Source: Nodularia sphaerocarpa UHCC 0038 | Lineage (GTDB): Bacteria > Cyanobacteriota > Cyanobacteriia > Cyanobacteriales > Nostocaceae | Assembly: GCF_022376295.1 (NCBI RefSeq) | Contig: NZ_CP060140.1 | Coordinates: forward strand, 4,096,356 to 4,160,355 | Length of the DNA: 64,000 nucleotides | Reading direction: 5' to 3' | In this document: positions 26,172 to 36,176 of the stretch, one piece after another | Position numbering within the stretch: position 1 is the first letter of the stretch | Layout of the letters: every line of letters begins with the position of its first letter | The notes under the pieces: generated by a model | The model's database searches: none | The model's input: only the letters and a program-made list of their open reading frames with translations | Told to the model about the DNA's origin: nothing | Position numbers and translations under genes: made by a program

Positions 26172-27503
26172 TTATCCTAATTTGATTTGGTTATTTATAT
26201 ATTCCAACCATTCATAGGGGTAATTTGTCTGGCGAATTTGCTCAAGTAATTTATCAAAAACACCTGAACTACTGTTTGTGTAAAAATCCTCTGCTAAAGC
26301 TTTACAAGTCTTTTGCAAATCAAAATAATAAAATACATCATTATAATAATTGCAAATCCATTGTTCCAAACAGGTTTTTTCAATTTTGTCAATAGATTTT
26401 ATTGGGAAAATATAGTTTGTGGTATCAGATTTAAAAATACTTGGTGTTTGTTTATCTTGGAAAACTAAAAACATTAATAGACGATGTGGCTTTGAACCTT
26501 TTTTTTCTAGTAAAGTTTGCCAAAATTCACGCAATTTTGTAGCTTCTTCTGTTTGCTTAATACATTCTGCATTATCAATAACAATAATTACGTGTTTATT
26601 TTCCCATTCTTCTTCTAAACGAGCAATAATCTCCGTTTCTAATGAAGTTTTAGTTTTATCCAATTTAGGCAAATGGTTTTTCAGTATACTCCATATTTCC
26701 TCTACATAGTTGTCAATACCCGCTTTCAGAGTAATTGGAATTATCTTTTTAAGGGTAGTAGTAGAAAAATTACTATGTTCGAGTAATCTATGAAGCAGAA
26801 AATTTTGTCCATAGCCACGTTGACCCTTAATTAAAAAACAACTCGCTGGAGATTTATGAAATTTTTCATTAAAATATGCACATTGTTTTACGTAATTTAA
26901 TTTCAGCAACGCTTGATAAAATTCTTCTTTAGACGGAGGACATTCTCTAGGAATTATTCTCAACCGCCAAACGTCTTGAAATGGAATACCTTTCTTATCA
27001 GAGAAGCTTGTTTGTTGAGCAAAGCCTTCTACTTCTGGATGTTGAACGATAATAGCATCATAAGTTTCTCGGTCAACAAAAAATTCACCCGGTTTTGCTT
27101 GTGCTTCCAATCTGCATGCTCTACTAATTACATCCCCTGTAATATTTTGAATATTGTCGGAGTTTGTAACTTCACCAGTTGCAGCACCAATACGAAAGTA
27201 TCGTTTTGCTGATGGTATTATATTAGGCTTTTTATTATGATCTTGGACTTTTTGGTAGACAGCTTGAGCAAATTTGTAGGCATCTATAGGGTCAGAAAAA
27301 GCGATTTGAGCATTGTCTCCCTTTTGTAATATTACACTATCTTTCCAAGTTTTTTGTACTATATCTAACCCATGCTGAAAAAATTCTTTAATCTTACAGT
27401 TGAGTTCGTATACTGCATTTACACCTGCATTTTGCTCTACATTCTTGACAATTTCTCCATATCCCACTAGGTCAATTTCAACTATAGTTTTTACAGTTGT
27501 CAT
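26172..27503 (-). CDS. Class III nucleotide cyclase fused to a STAND-like domain (Pycsar cyclase-like)
   Basis: A 443-residue protein. Residues 1-185 are a class III cyclase domain: both metal aspartates are present (D11 in EIDLVGYG, D63 in KGDNAQIAF), then RIGAATGEV and GDVISRACRLEAQAKPGE, where the transition-state Arg is kept (R131) but the usual Asn is Ser127. Residues about 205-440 resemble a P-loop NTPase, yet Walker A reads GQRGYGQN (K and S/T lost) and Walker B reads VIIVIDNAE, so nucleotide hydrolysis is unlikely. Its upstream neighbour encodes a PycTM-like effector and its downstream neighbour a MoxR ATPase. cUMP/cCMP synthesis is inferred from context; an ordinary adenylyl cyclase is the alternative. 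Confidence 0.85.
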   Translation of the reverse strand: MTTVKTIVEIDLVGYGEIVKNVEQNAGVNAVYELNCKIKEFFQHGLDIVQKTWKDSVILQKGDNAQIAFSDPIDAYKFAQAVYQKVQDHNKKPNIIPSAKRYFRIGAATGEVTNSDNIQNITGDVISRACRLEAQAKPGEFFVDRETYDAIIVQHPEVEGFAQQTSFSDKKGIPFQDVWRLRIIPRECPPSKEEFYQALLKLNYVKQCAYFNEKFHKSPASCFLIKGQRGYGQNFLLHRLLEHSNFSTTTLKKIIPITLKAGIDNYVEEIWSILKNHLPKLDKTKTSLETEIIARLEEEWENKHVIIVIDNAECIKQTEEATKLREFWQTLLEKKGSKPHRLLMFLVFQDKQTPSIFKSDTTNYIFPIKSIDKIEKTCLEQWICNYYNDVFYYFDLQKTCKALAEDFYTNSSSGVFDKLLEQIRQTNYPYEWLEYINNQIKLG

Positions 27504-27571
27504 AGCTTCAATTTACGATTTATTCCTGTCTTTAATTAACCTTGATAATACCGCATTTAATGTTATTGTGA

Positions 27572-28162
27572 TTACAACCTGCGATAAACAATCAGGCTAA
27601 TTAAAGTTGACAATGGAATCACTAAAAGAGCAGCTATTAAAATATATAAGGCATAGGTAAAAAGCTGAAACTTCAAAAATGTAATTTTGGCATTTGTGAC
27701 AATTTGGATGGCAAGGTCTTCGTGTTCTCTCTGATAAGGTATGCTGAGACATCCATCGAAATAAAGCTTATTTAGTACCTCTAGTAAGGACGTTGAACTA
27801 TATTTTTGCAAATGTCCGAAATAATAAAAATTATCTGTATCTGGCAATTGAACCTGAGAATTTTTGCTAGGTTTCGCTATTACCCACAACAACCGTTCTA
27901 AATTAATCTTAGGCATAAAAGAAAATGCACAGAATAGGGTGCAAATGCAAAACAGAGAATTTGCGATCAATAAACCAATTCGCAAGGAATTGGGGATATT
28001 TTTATCTGTAGTAATCAGAGATATTGTGAGACTGACACCAGTACCAGAAAAACCTAACAAAATGGCATTTTTTGCCTCCGCAAACTTCAGCCAGTCATTA
28101 ACGTTATGAAAAATTGCTGTCAATTTGACAGAAACTTCATTCATAAAAACTTTGTTTGTCAT
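27572..28162 (-). CDS. PycTM-like (Pycsar effector) transmembrane protein
   Basis: A 196-residue membrane protein matching the PycTM/DUF5706 pattern. N-terminal VNDWLKFAEAKNAILLGFSG (residues 21-40) leads into TM1; TM2 is at about 62-82. A cytoplasmic stretch has NFYYFGHLQKYSS and the helix EHEDLAIQIVTNAKITFLKF (147-165), leading into a C-terminal TM hairpin (168-193). In known Pycsar systems this class of effector responds to cCMP or cUMP and disrupts the membrane. The ATG at 28162 is used; a GTG at 28171 precedes it. It is the first gene of the four-gene run, 68 bp before the cyclase. Confidence 0.83.
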   Translation of the reverse strand: MTNKVFMNEVSVKLTAIFHNVNDWLKFAEAKNAILLGFSGTGVSLTISLITTDKNIPNSLRIGLLIANSLFCICTLFCAFSFMPKINLERLLWVIAKPSKNSQVQLPDTDNFYYFGHLQKYSSTSLLEVLNKLYFDGCLSIPYQREHEDLAIQIVTNAKITFLKFQLFTYALYILIAALLVIPLSTLISLIVYRRL

Positions 28163-28454
28163 GTTCAGCACAAATATTAGTATTGGTATACCCCATCCGG
28201 AAACAGCCGAATTTACCGAACAGGATTATAGATATAGAATACCAGACACAGTATATTTACGATAGAGTAAAAACTATAACTTATGCAAAAAACGATTACA
28301 AGCGATCGCCATGAAGACATTACGTTATTATTCTGAATAATTCCCATATTTTCACCACAAAATTGAGTAGGGGCGCAAAAAACTTTCCCCTACATTGTGG
28401 TTTATTTAAGTGAAATTGCTACTATTATCAGTGTTTTAACAGACATAAAATAGC

Positions 28455-29537
28455 TCAGGATGGTTGGCTATCTTTTCGCCAGACAGTAAAGCCCAACAGC
28501 AAAATGATACTAATGGCGGTAGAAATGATCACCACCAAAGTCATACCTTGTATTCTCATAGCCAGCAAGTTAAAAACGAGAGTGATTGACCACAGAGTTA
28601 AGGCCGCACGGGGCTGGGAAAATCCCAAAGCCAATAAACGGTGGTGTAGATGGTCTTTACCTGGGGTGCTGAGAGGGTTTTTTCCTGCCAATAACCTGCG
28701 GATAAAAACTTGTGTAGTATCCACTACTGGCAATAGCAGAAATAACACAGTCGGACCCAGGGCGAAAATGGTACTTTCTTGCAGATTCCCTAAAATACTG
28801 GTTGCAGCTAGCACATAACCAAAAAAGTATGCCCCTGCATCACCCATGATAATTTTTGAAGGGTGGAAGTTATGGCGCAAAAAGCCCAAGGCTCCACCCC
28901 CTAAAGCTGCTAGCACTAAAATAGCAGCCGCCCGATTGGGAAATTGGGCTGCAACTCCTAATAAACTCATAGCGGTGATAAAACTGACTCCTCCCGCTAA
29001 TCCATCCATACCATCCATCAAATTGATGGCGTTAGTGATCCCCACTACCCAGAGTACCGTCACCGACATGGAAAGCAGTGAGTCAATGGGCGTACTGAAA
29101 CCAACCTCGATACTGATGCCGTTGGCATACAGTAATAAAGCCGTGACAATCTGCGCCCACAAGCGCACGGAGGGCGGTAAACCGAACTGATCATCAATAA
29201 AACCCACCAGCACTAGGATTGAACCTCCTAGTAGAATAGTTAACACTTGAGCCAAGACGTTTTGCAGGGCAATCGGTCGTAACAAGGTAGCTAGTACCAC
29301 TGCGGCAATTACTCCCGCATAAATAGCTAAACCCCCGGCATTGGGCAAGGGCTGCTGGTTGAGTCGGCGAGCGTTTGGTTGGTCAGCCCAACCTACCCGC
29401 AGGGCAAATTGGCGGACTGTGGGAATCAATCGCCACGTTACAAGCCAAGCCAAAAGAAATGTAAATAATACTGCCAACCAGCCGGTGCCGCGAGGGTCGG
29501 CAATGCCGAGGGACTCAAGAAAGTTGTATAAGTTCAT
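28455..29537 (-). CDS. Undecaprenyl-phosphate sugar-1-phosphate transferase (WecA/MraY family)
   Basis: Polytopic membrane enzyme of glycosyltransferase family 4, about 360 residues with 10-11 hydrophobic segments. It loads a sugar-1-phosphate from a UDP sugar onto undecaprenyl phosphate to begin O-antigen, wall-teichoic-like or exopolysaccharide synthesis. Family motifs are NAINLMDGMDGLAGG (Mg and catalytic Asp), the MGDAGAYFFGY loop and the KDHLHHRLLALG histidine motif. The ATG at 29537 is chosen; a TTG lies 12 bases upstream. WecA/TagO-like proteins transfer GlcNAc-1-P, but the sugar is not shown here. Upstream gene groL is divergent. Confidence 0.93.
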   Translation of the reverse strand: MNLYNFLESLGIADPRGTGWLAVLFTFLLAWLVTWRLIPTVRQFALRVGWADQPNARRLNQQPLPNAGGLAIYAGVIAAVVLATLLRPIALQNVLAQVLTILLGGSILVLVGFIDDQFGLPPSVRLWAQIVTALLLYANGISIEVGFSTPIDSLLSMSVTVLWVVGITNAINLMDGMDGLAGGVSFITAMSLLGVAAQFPNRAAAILVLAALGGGALGFLRHNFHPSKIIMGDAGAYFFGYVLAATSILGNLQESTIFALGPTVLFLLLPVVDTTQVFIRRLLAGKNPLSTPGKDHLHHRLLALGFSQPRAALTLWSITLVFNLLAMRIQGMTLVVIISTAISIILLLGFTVWRKDSQPS

Positions 29538-29637
29538 CCCCCAATTCAAGCATTACTGCCAGTGTCCTATATGAGTATCAACTGTAATATTAATCAATTT
29601 TTTTTATTTACATTTATAATTTGAGCTACTTGGCTGA

Positions 29638-29664
29638 TTAGCACTCTGCTCTTGTGAGTGCTAA
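29638..29664 (+). promoter_or_regulatory. CIRCE operator for HrcA
   Basis: TTAGCACTC, nine bases, GAGTGCTAA: a perfect match to the CIRCE consensus, 33 bp before the groL start. HrcA binds it to repress chaperonin genes until heat stress. Confidence 0.97.
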
Positions 29665-29696
29665 ATTGTGTAATGGAACCGCTTGAGAGATTAAAC

Positions 29697-31376
<1,680 letters not shown>

Positions 31377-31407
31377 TCTCTGTTGCTTCATGTAAATATT
31401 TTGTTAG

Positions 31408-31439
31408 CAGTTTGTCTTTTTACGGCAAACTGTTTTTTT
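31408..31439 (+). terminator. Rho-independent terminator of groL
   Basis: CAGTTTGTC pairs with GGCAAACTG (one G-U pair) around a short loop and is followed at once by seven T residues; located 32 bp after the groL stop. Confidence 0.9.
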
Positions 31440-31664
31440 ATACCCTTGCTGTTCAAAGACAATCAAGTGATATGATCACCGCTTGCATACTGATATTATC
31501 TTTGACAAAATTAGGTGATCTATCAATGACATCTGGATATTGAAACTGGTAAAATTTCTCACAGCAGGTTAAATAAATACAACTACTTTTTTCTAGGATG
31601 AAGGAGCAAAAGTTCAAAATTGAAAGTTTTTGACCCTTGACTATTACGTATTAAATCAAACTGC

Positions 31665-32813
31665 ATGGTAAAAAAACTTCGCCGTATACCCAAATCTGTG
31701 AAAAAGTTCTACGAAAAAGAATTCTATCACCAACCAGGGACTCTGCCAGGAACTATCATCGTTGACGAGAATGCTCAAGCTCCGACAATTTTTTTATTTG
31801 ACTATAACCAAACTAACTTCATTCGTAAAGAAATACAAATTCCCGAAGAATGTACCACTTATCTAGATCAAGAATCTGTCTCTTGGGTAGATGTCCAAGG
31901 ATTAGGAAATCAAGACATCTTACAACGATTGGGTAAAGTTTTTGATTTACATCCTCTCGTTTTAGAAGATGTAGTCAATATGGGAGAACGTCCTAAAATT
32001 GAAGATTATGAAGACCAATTACTCATAATTGCCCAGATGGTAGTTCCAATGGAAAATCACTGTGGTTTTTACAGCGAGCAAGTGAGTTTCGTATTAGGAA
32101 AAAATTATTTGCTCACCGTTCAGGAAGAACCAGAACATGATTGCTTTGAAGGAGTGCGTTTACGAATTGTTCGAGATAAAGGTATCATTCGCAAACAGGG
32201 GACTGATTATTTAGCTTATGCCCTATTAGATGCAATTATTGATGGCTTTTTTCCAGTTCTGGAAATGTACGGGGAGCGAATGGAAGAATTAGAGGAGGAA
32301 GTCATACTCAATCCTACCCGAAAAACACTACAAGAAATTTATCAAGTTAGGCGAGAACTTCTGCAACTACGTCGTGCTATCTGGCCTCAGAGAAATGCCA
32401 TTAGTTCTTTAATTCGAGATGGTAGTGAACTCATCAAAGCAGAGGTGCAAATCTATCTGCGAGATTGTTACGACCATGCTGTGCAAGTAATGGATATGGT
32501 GGAAAATTACCGAGAACTAGCATCTGGATTAATGGATGTTTATTTGTCGTCAGTGAGTAACAAAATGAATGAAATCATGAAGCTACTAACTGTGATTTCT
32601 TCTATCTTTATTCCCTTAACTTTTGTAGCTGGAATATATGGGATGAATTTTAATACCGAAAAATCTCCATACAATATGCCTGAACTCAATTGGTATTGGG
32701 GTTATCCAATTTGCTTGGCAGTTATGGCTGCGATCGCTTTTGGTTTGCTATTCTTATTCTGGCGACGAGGTTGGCTCCATAATTCTTCCACAATCAACCA
32801 AGATGGAAAATAG
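31665..32813 (+). CDS. corA: CorA family magnesium/cobalt transporter
   Basis: 382 residues. A large cytoplasmic N-terminal domain (LGNQDILQRLGKVFDLHPLVLEDVVN is the family start motif) and a long helix with ALLDAIIDGFFPVLEMYGERMEELEEEV lead to two C-terminal TM helices. The signature GMNF of the selectivity loop is present in IYGMNFNTEKSP just after TM1. CorA pentamers import Mg2+ and other divalent ions. Together with mgtE at the window end there are two Mg2+ uptake systems here. Next gene starts about 120 bp on. Confidence 0.96.
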   Translation: MVKKLRRIPKSVKKFYEKEFYHQPGTLPGTIIVDENAQAPTIFLFDYNQTNFIRKEIQIPEECTTYLDQESVSWVDVQGLGNQDILQRLGKVFDLHPLVLEDVVNMGERPKIEDYEDQLLIIAQMVVPMENHCGFYSEQVSFVLGKNYLLTVQEEPEHDCFEGVRLRIVRDKGIIRKQGTDYLAYALLDAIIDGFFPVLEMYGERMEELEEEVILNPTRKTLQEIYQVRRELLQLRRAIWPQRNAISSLIRDGSELIKAEVQIYLRDCYDHAVQVMDMVENYRELASGLMDVYLSSVSNKMNEIMKLLTVISSIFIPLTFVAGIYGMNFNTEKSPYNMPELNWYWGYPICLAVMAAIAFGLLFLFWRRGWLHNSSTINQDGK

Positions 32814-32931
32814 CTAATGAGTCAATCGATTTGGAATTTGGAATTTGGAATTTTGGATTGAACCCGAGCACAAGGGTACAAGGCTTGGGGATTTTGAATT
32901 AAAATTATTACGGGAGTTAATATTCAGATTT

Positions 32932-33636
32932 ATGGGGAGTAGTGATCAAAATTTAGTGATTTTGACCCTTTATATTATTGGCGTTTCCTACGTCTTTAAC
33001 CGCATGGTCGAGTCTATCGACGATAAAATTAAATTTGAATTTAAAAAAGCAGTCGTTGATGAGCAACTCAAAGAACAAAATCTCCAAGACCAAGTGGGGA
33101 TTTCTGTTAACTTTAAAGCCTCATATCCCATAGACGACCTCAAAGATTTATCGCTGAGTATTGAGAATAAATCTAACAATATTGCCATATATGTTGATTG
33201 GGACAATAGCTCTTTAGTTGTGGAACATAGCAAGCAATCGCGCCGAGTCATTCGCAAATCACCAGATTTAACGCGCGACTTAGCTGTTCCCCAAAGTCCT
33301 AGTTTGATTGCTCCTCAGAAAACACTTTCAGAAACAGTCACAGCAGAAGATGTTTTTGTACGTGATAAAGATACCGGAACCTACTCGGCCACAAAACCCA
33401 TCATTAACATTACCGCCCTGAAGACAGGTGGAGGACCACAAAAAAAGTTATATAACGACTTTATGCAAGAAAGAAAGGAGTTGGAATTTTCACTACAGCT
33501 GGTGCTACGCATCTCTGAAGTCCGTGTCGGTCTAGCTCCAGGTATGAATATACCACCAATGTGCATTATCAACTGTCCCTTGACTATTAGAAAATTACCG
33601 TGGACTTATGCACTGCCTTGGAAGAAAAAGAAGTAA
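32932..33636 (+). CDS. Hypothetical protein with N-terminal membrane helix
   Basis: About 234 residues from the ATG at 32932. An in-frame TTG at 32845 would extend it by 29 residues, but that stretch derives from the TTGGAATTTGGAA repeat and is probably not coding. A hydrophobic helix LVILTLYIIGVSYVFNRMVE is at the N-terminus. The rest is soluble, with a beta-rich domain containing GISVNFKASYPIDDLKDLSLSIENKS, reminiscent of an Ig-like or LEA-like fold, and no recognised family. It ends just before rnpB. Confidence 0.7.
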   Translation: MGSSDQNLVILTLYIIGVSYVFNRMVESIDDKIKFEFKKAVVDEQLKEQNLQDQVGISVNFKASYPIDDLKDLSLSIENKSNNIAIYVDWDNSSLVVEHSKQSRRVIRKSPDLTRDLAVPQSPSLIAPQKTLSETVTAEDVFVRDKDTGTYSATKPIINITALKTGGGPQKKLYNDFMQERKELEFSLQLVLRISEVRVGLAPGMNIPPMCIINCPLTIRKLPWTYALPWKKKK

Positions 33637-33679
33637 TCTAATCCGAACAGATCACACCATCCCCGATTACACTGGACTT

Positions 33680-34133
33680 AGGGAGGGAGTAGGCGCAGGC
33701 GGTTGCAGATCAGTCCGAGTGACTGGTTTGAGGAAAGTCCGGGCTCCCCAAAGACCAAACTTGCTGGATAACGCCCAGTGCGAGCGATCGTGAGGATAGT
33801 GCCACAGAAAGATACCGCCATCTTCAGTGAACAGTGAACAGTGAACAGTGAACAGTGAAAACCTGATAACTGATAACTGACAACTGATAACTGATATTGG
33901 TAAGGGTGCAAAGGTGCGGTAAGAGCGCACCAGCAGCGTCGAGAGGCGCTGGCTCGGTAAACCCCGGTTGGGAGCAAGGTCAATGGAGACTATGGTTGGT
34001 CTTTTACCAGTTTCCGCGCATTAGAGCCGCTAGAGGCGTTTGGTAACAAGCGTCCCAGATAGATAACTGCCCTCAATGGTGTTTTTAAACACTGGCGAGA
34101 ACAGAACCCGGCTTATGTCCGACTCTCTCCCCT
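33680..34133 (+). ncRNA. rnpB: RNase P RNA (type A), with STRR heptamers inside
   Basis: Catalytic RNA of RNase P, which trims tRNA 5' ends. The 5' strand AGGGAGGGAGT pairs with the 3' ACTCTCTCCCCT to form P1. Conserved core blocks are seen: GAGGAAAGTCCGGGCTCC, the CRIII-type GATAACGCCCAGTG and the 3' CAGAACCCGGCTTATGTCCG. Near 33826-33898 runs of CAGTGAA and TAACTGA heptamers form an expanded P12 arm, a trait of heterocystous cyanobacteria. The ends are placed by the P1 pairing; a CTCTTTTTA tail follows. Confidence 0.95.
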
Positions 34134-34350
34134 CTTTTTAACTGCTTCTACAGTGTTGAGTGCTGAGTCAGAAATACTAGTACCTAGTCGCCAGTCCCCA
34201 GTCAATCTAGTTTGGATTTTGGAGAAAGCGATCTTCGTAGTGTACACAGCGCAGCGAGGATTTTAGATTGAAGTTCAATCTAAAATCTAAAATCTAAAAT
34301 CTAAAATCTAAAATTCCCTAGTCCCCAGTCCCCAGTCCCCAGTCCCCTTG

Positions 34351-35076
34351 ATGACACTTGTTTATCCACGCCGTCAGCGACAGCTCGAAAGTTTAGTGAG
34401 AAAATTAGGTTTACCACCAGGTTTACCCATTAAGTGGGATCTGTTGGATTTGGCGCTGACTCATCCTAGTGTTTCTGACTCGGCAAATTATGAACAATTG
34501 GAGTTTGTCGGTGATGCAGTGGTGCGACTAGCGGCGGCGATAGTGCTGTGGGAAACTTATCCTGATTGTCCAGTGGGGGATTTTGCGGCAATTCGTTCGG
34601 TTTTGGTGAGCGATCGCATCCTCGCTCAATTAGCACGAGAATATGGTTTCCAGTTATACTTACTTGTGGCTGGTAGTGCTACAAGTGATAAAGTTGGTCA
34701 AGAATCACGATTGGCAGATGCTTTTGAAGCTGTTCTGGGTGCGCTTTACCTCAGCACCAACAATCTGGAATTAGTTCATCCTTGGCTAGATTTTCACTTT
34801 AAAAAACTAGCAACGGAAATTCGCCTCGATCCCGCTAGACTTAATTACAAAGCCGCCCTGCAAGAATGGACACAGGCTGAATTTAAAGTTTTACCTGAGT
34901 ATCGAGTCACTGAAGTTAATCAAACTAACCAAAATCAAGAGCGTTTTGCTGCTGAGGTTTGGCTCTATGACAACAAACTAGGTGAAGGTAAAGGGCGCTC
35001 CATCAAAGCGGCTGAACAAGCCGCAGCTAAAGTAGCTTTCTTAGCAATTCCTCAGCCGGAAAATCGGGAAACTTAA
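34351..35076 (+). CDS. rnc: Ribonuclease III
   Basis: Double-strand-specific endonuclease for rRNA and antisense processing. 241 residues from the ATG at 34351. The catalytic domain has the signature YEQLEFVGDAVV, with Asp in GDAV, then ADAFEAVLGALYL, which carries the metal Glu/Asp. The C-terminal dsRNA-binding domain includes NYKAALQEWTQAEF and GKGRSIKAAEQAAAKVAF. A second or mini-RNase III is usual in cyanobacteria but not in the window. rnc lies next to rnpB, another RNA-processing gene. STRR heptamers (CCCAGTC) precede the start. Confidence 0.95.
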   Translation: MTLVYPRRQRQLESLVRKLGLPPGLPIKWDLLDLALTHPSVSDSANYEQLEFVGDAVVRLAAAIVLWETYPDCPVGDFAAIRSVLVSDRILAQLAREYGFQLYLLVAGSATSDKVGQESRLADAFEAVLGALYLSTNNLELVHPWLDFHFKKLATEIRLDPARLNYKAALQEWTQAEFKVLPEYRVTEVNQTNQNQERFAAEVWLYDNKLGEGKGRSIKAAEQAAAKVAFLAIPQPENRET

Positions 35077-35138
35077 GATTTAAAGTCCTAGTTCTGTGGT
35101 AATCTACTCGACGCTGAGGATTTTCTTGTGAACAGAAG

Positions 35139-36176
35139 ATGAAAATTGCTGTGATTGGTGTGGGACGTTGGGGAGTACATTTATTGCGTAATTTTTTAGC
35201 ACATCCCCAAGTGTGTGTGGTGGCGGTAGTAGACCCCCAACCAGAAAGATTAGCAGCAGTGAAGCAACAATTTAATTTAGATGAAAATATATTATTGACT
35301 ACTCAGTGGTCAGATTTACAGCAGGTAGCGGGACTGACAGCAGTTGCGATCGCCACTCCAGCTACTACCCACTATGTCTTAATTAAACAAGCACTGAACC
35401 TAGGATACCATGTTTTGGCAGAAAAACCCTTAACTCTAGACCCAGTAGAATGTCTGGAACTTTGCCAATTGGCAGAAAAACAGCATTTAATCTTGATGGT
35501 TGACCATACTTATTTATTTCATCCAGCTGTTGAGCAAGGACAAACTGTAGTTAAGGCAGGTAAATTAGGTAGTTTACGCTATGGCTATGCTACACGTACC
35601 CACTTAGGGCCAGTCCGGCAAGATGTGGACGCTTTATGGGACTTGGCTATTCATGATATTGCCATTTTTAACACCTGGCTGGGTCATATCCCAGTAAAAG
35701 TACAGGCTACGGGTACTGTGTGGTTACAAGGGAATGGGGAATTTAATCACTCTGGATCAGGGTTAGCAGATTTAGTCTGGGTAACACTGACATACCCGGA
35801 TGGCTTTCAGGTATATATTCACCTGTGCTGGGGAAATCCTGATAAACAGCGACGGCTGGCGGTTGTGGGTAGCCGTGGTTGCTTGATTTTTGATGAAATG
35901 TCCACTTCGTCACCTTTAACTCTGTTACATGGTGAGTTTGAACGTCAGGGAAATCAGTTTTTACCTGTGAATCAAAAATTAGAGGTGCTGGAATTAAAAG
36001 CAGGGGAACCATTACAGCGAGTGTGCGATCGCTTTATTGTCAATATAATCGAAAATACCTCCCCAGACATCTCATCTGGTTGGGTAGGTACAGAATTAGT
36101 ACAGATTCTCTCTGGTCTCACAGCATCTCTGAATCAGGGCGGACAACCGATCATCTTATCCATCAACGGTTGCTGA
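35139..36176 (+). CDS. Gfo/Idh/MocA family oxidoreductase
   Basis: 345 residues. An N-terminal Rossmann domain with the GVGRWG nucleotide loop (residues 7-12) is followed by AIATPATTHYVLIKQAL, the EKPLTLDP catalytic Lys motif and VDHTYLFHPA, then the C-terminal substrate domain containing WDLAIHDIAI (Asp-His pair). The family oxidises sugars or sugar nucleotides with NAD(P). The substrate is unknown. The last 14 bases overlap the 3' end of the convergent histidine kinase gene. Confidence 0.91.
   Translation: MKIAVIGVGRWGVHLLRNFLAHPQVCVVAVVDPQPERLAAVKQQFNLDENILLTTQWSDLQQVAGLTAVAIATPATTHYVLIKQALNLGYHVLAEKPLTLDPVECLELCQLAEKQHLILMVDHTYLFHPAVEQGQTVVKAGKLGSLRYGYATRTHLGPVRQDVDALWDLAIHDIAIFNTWLGHIPVKVQATGTVWLQGNGEFNHSGSGLADLVWVTLTYPDGFQVYIHLCWGNPDKQRRLAVVGSRGCLIFDEMSTSSPLTLLHGEFERQGNQFLPVNQKLEVLELKAGEPLQRVCDRFIVNIIENTSPDISSGWVGTELVQILSGLTASLNQGGQPIILSINGC

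Noticed and set aside
26419..26709. 96-codon plus-strand frame inside the cyclase gene
   Set aside because: Antisense shadow of the cyclase coding sequence.
21432..28454. DGR reverse transcriptase or template repeat next to the variable region
   Set aside because: No RT-like frame and no second copy of the GGTTCCTGG-type template block found near; DGR would have to be elsewhere.
29658..29696. Extended N-terminus of GroEL
   Set aside because: The extra 13 codons overlap the CIRCE operator and have no chaperonin homology.
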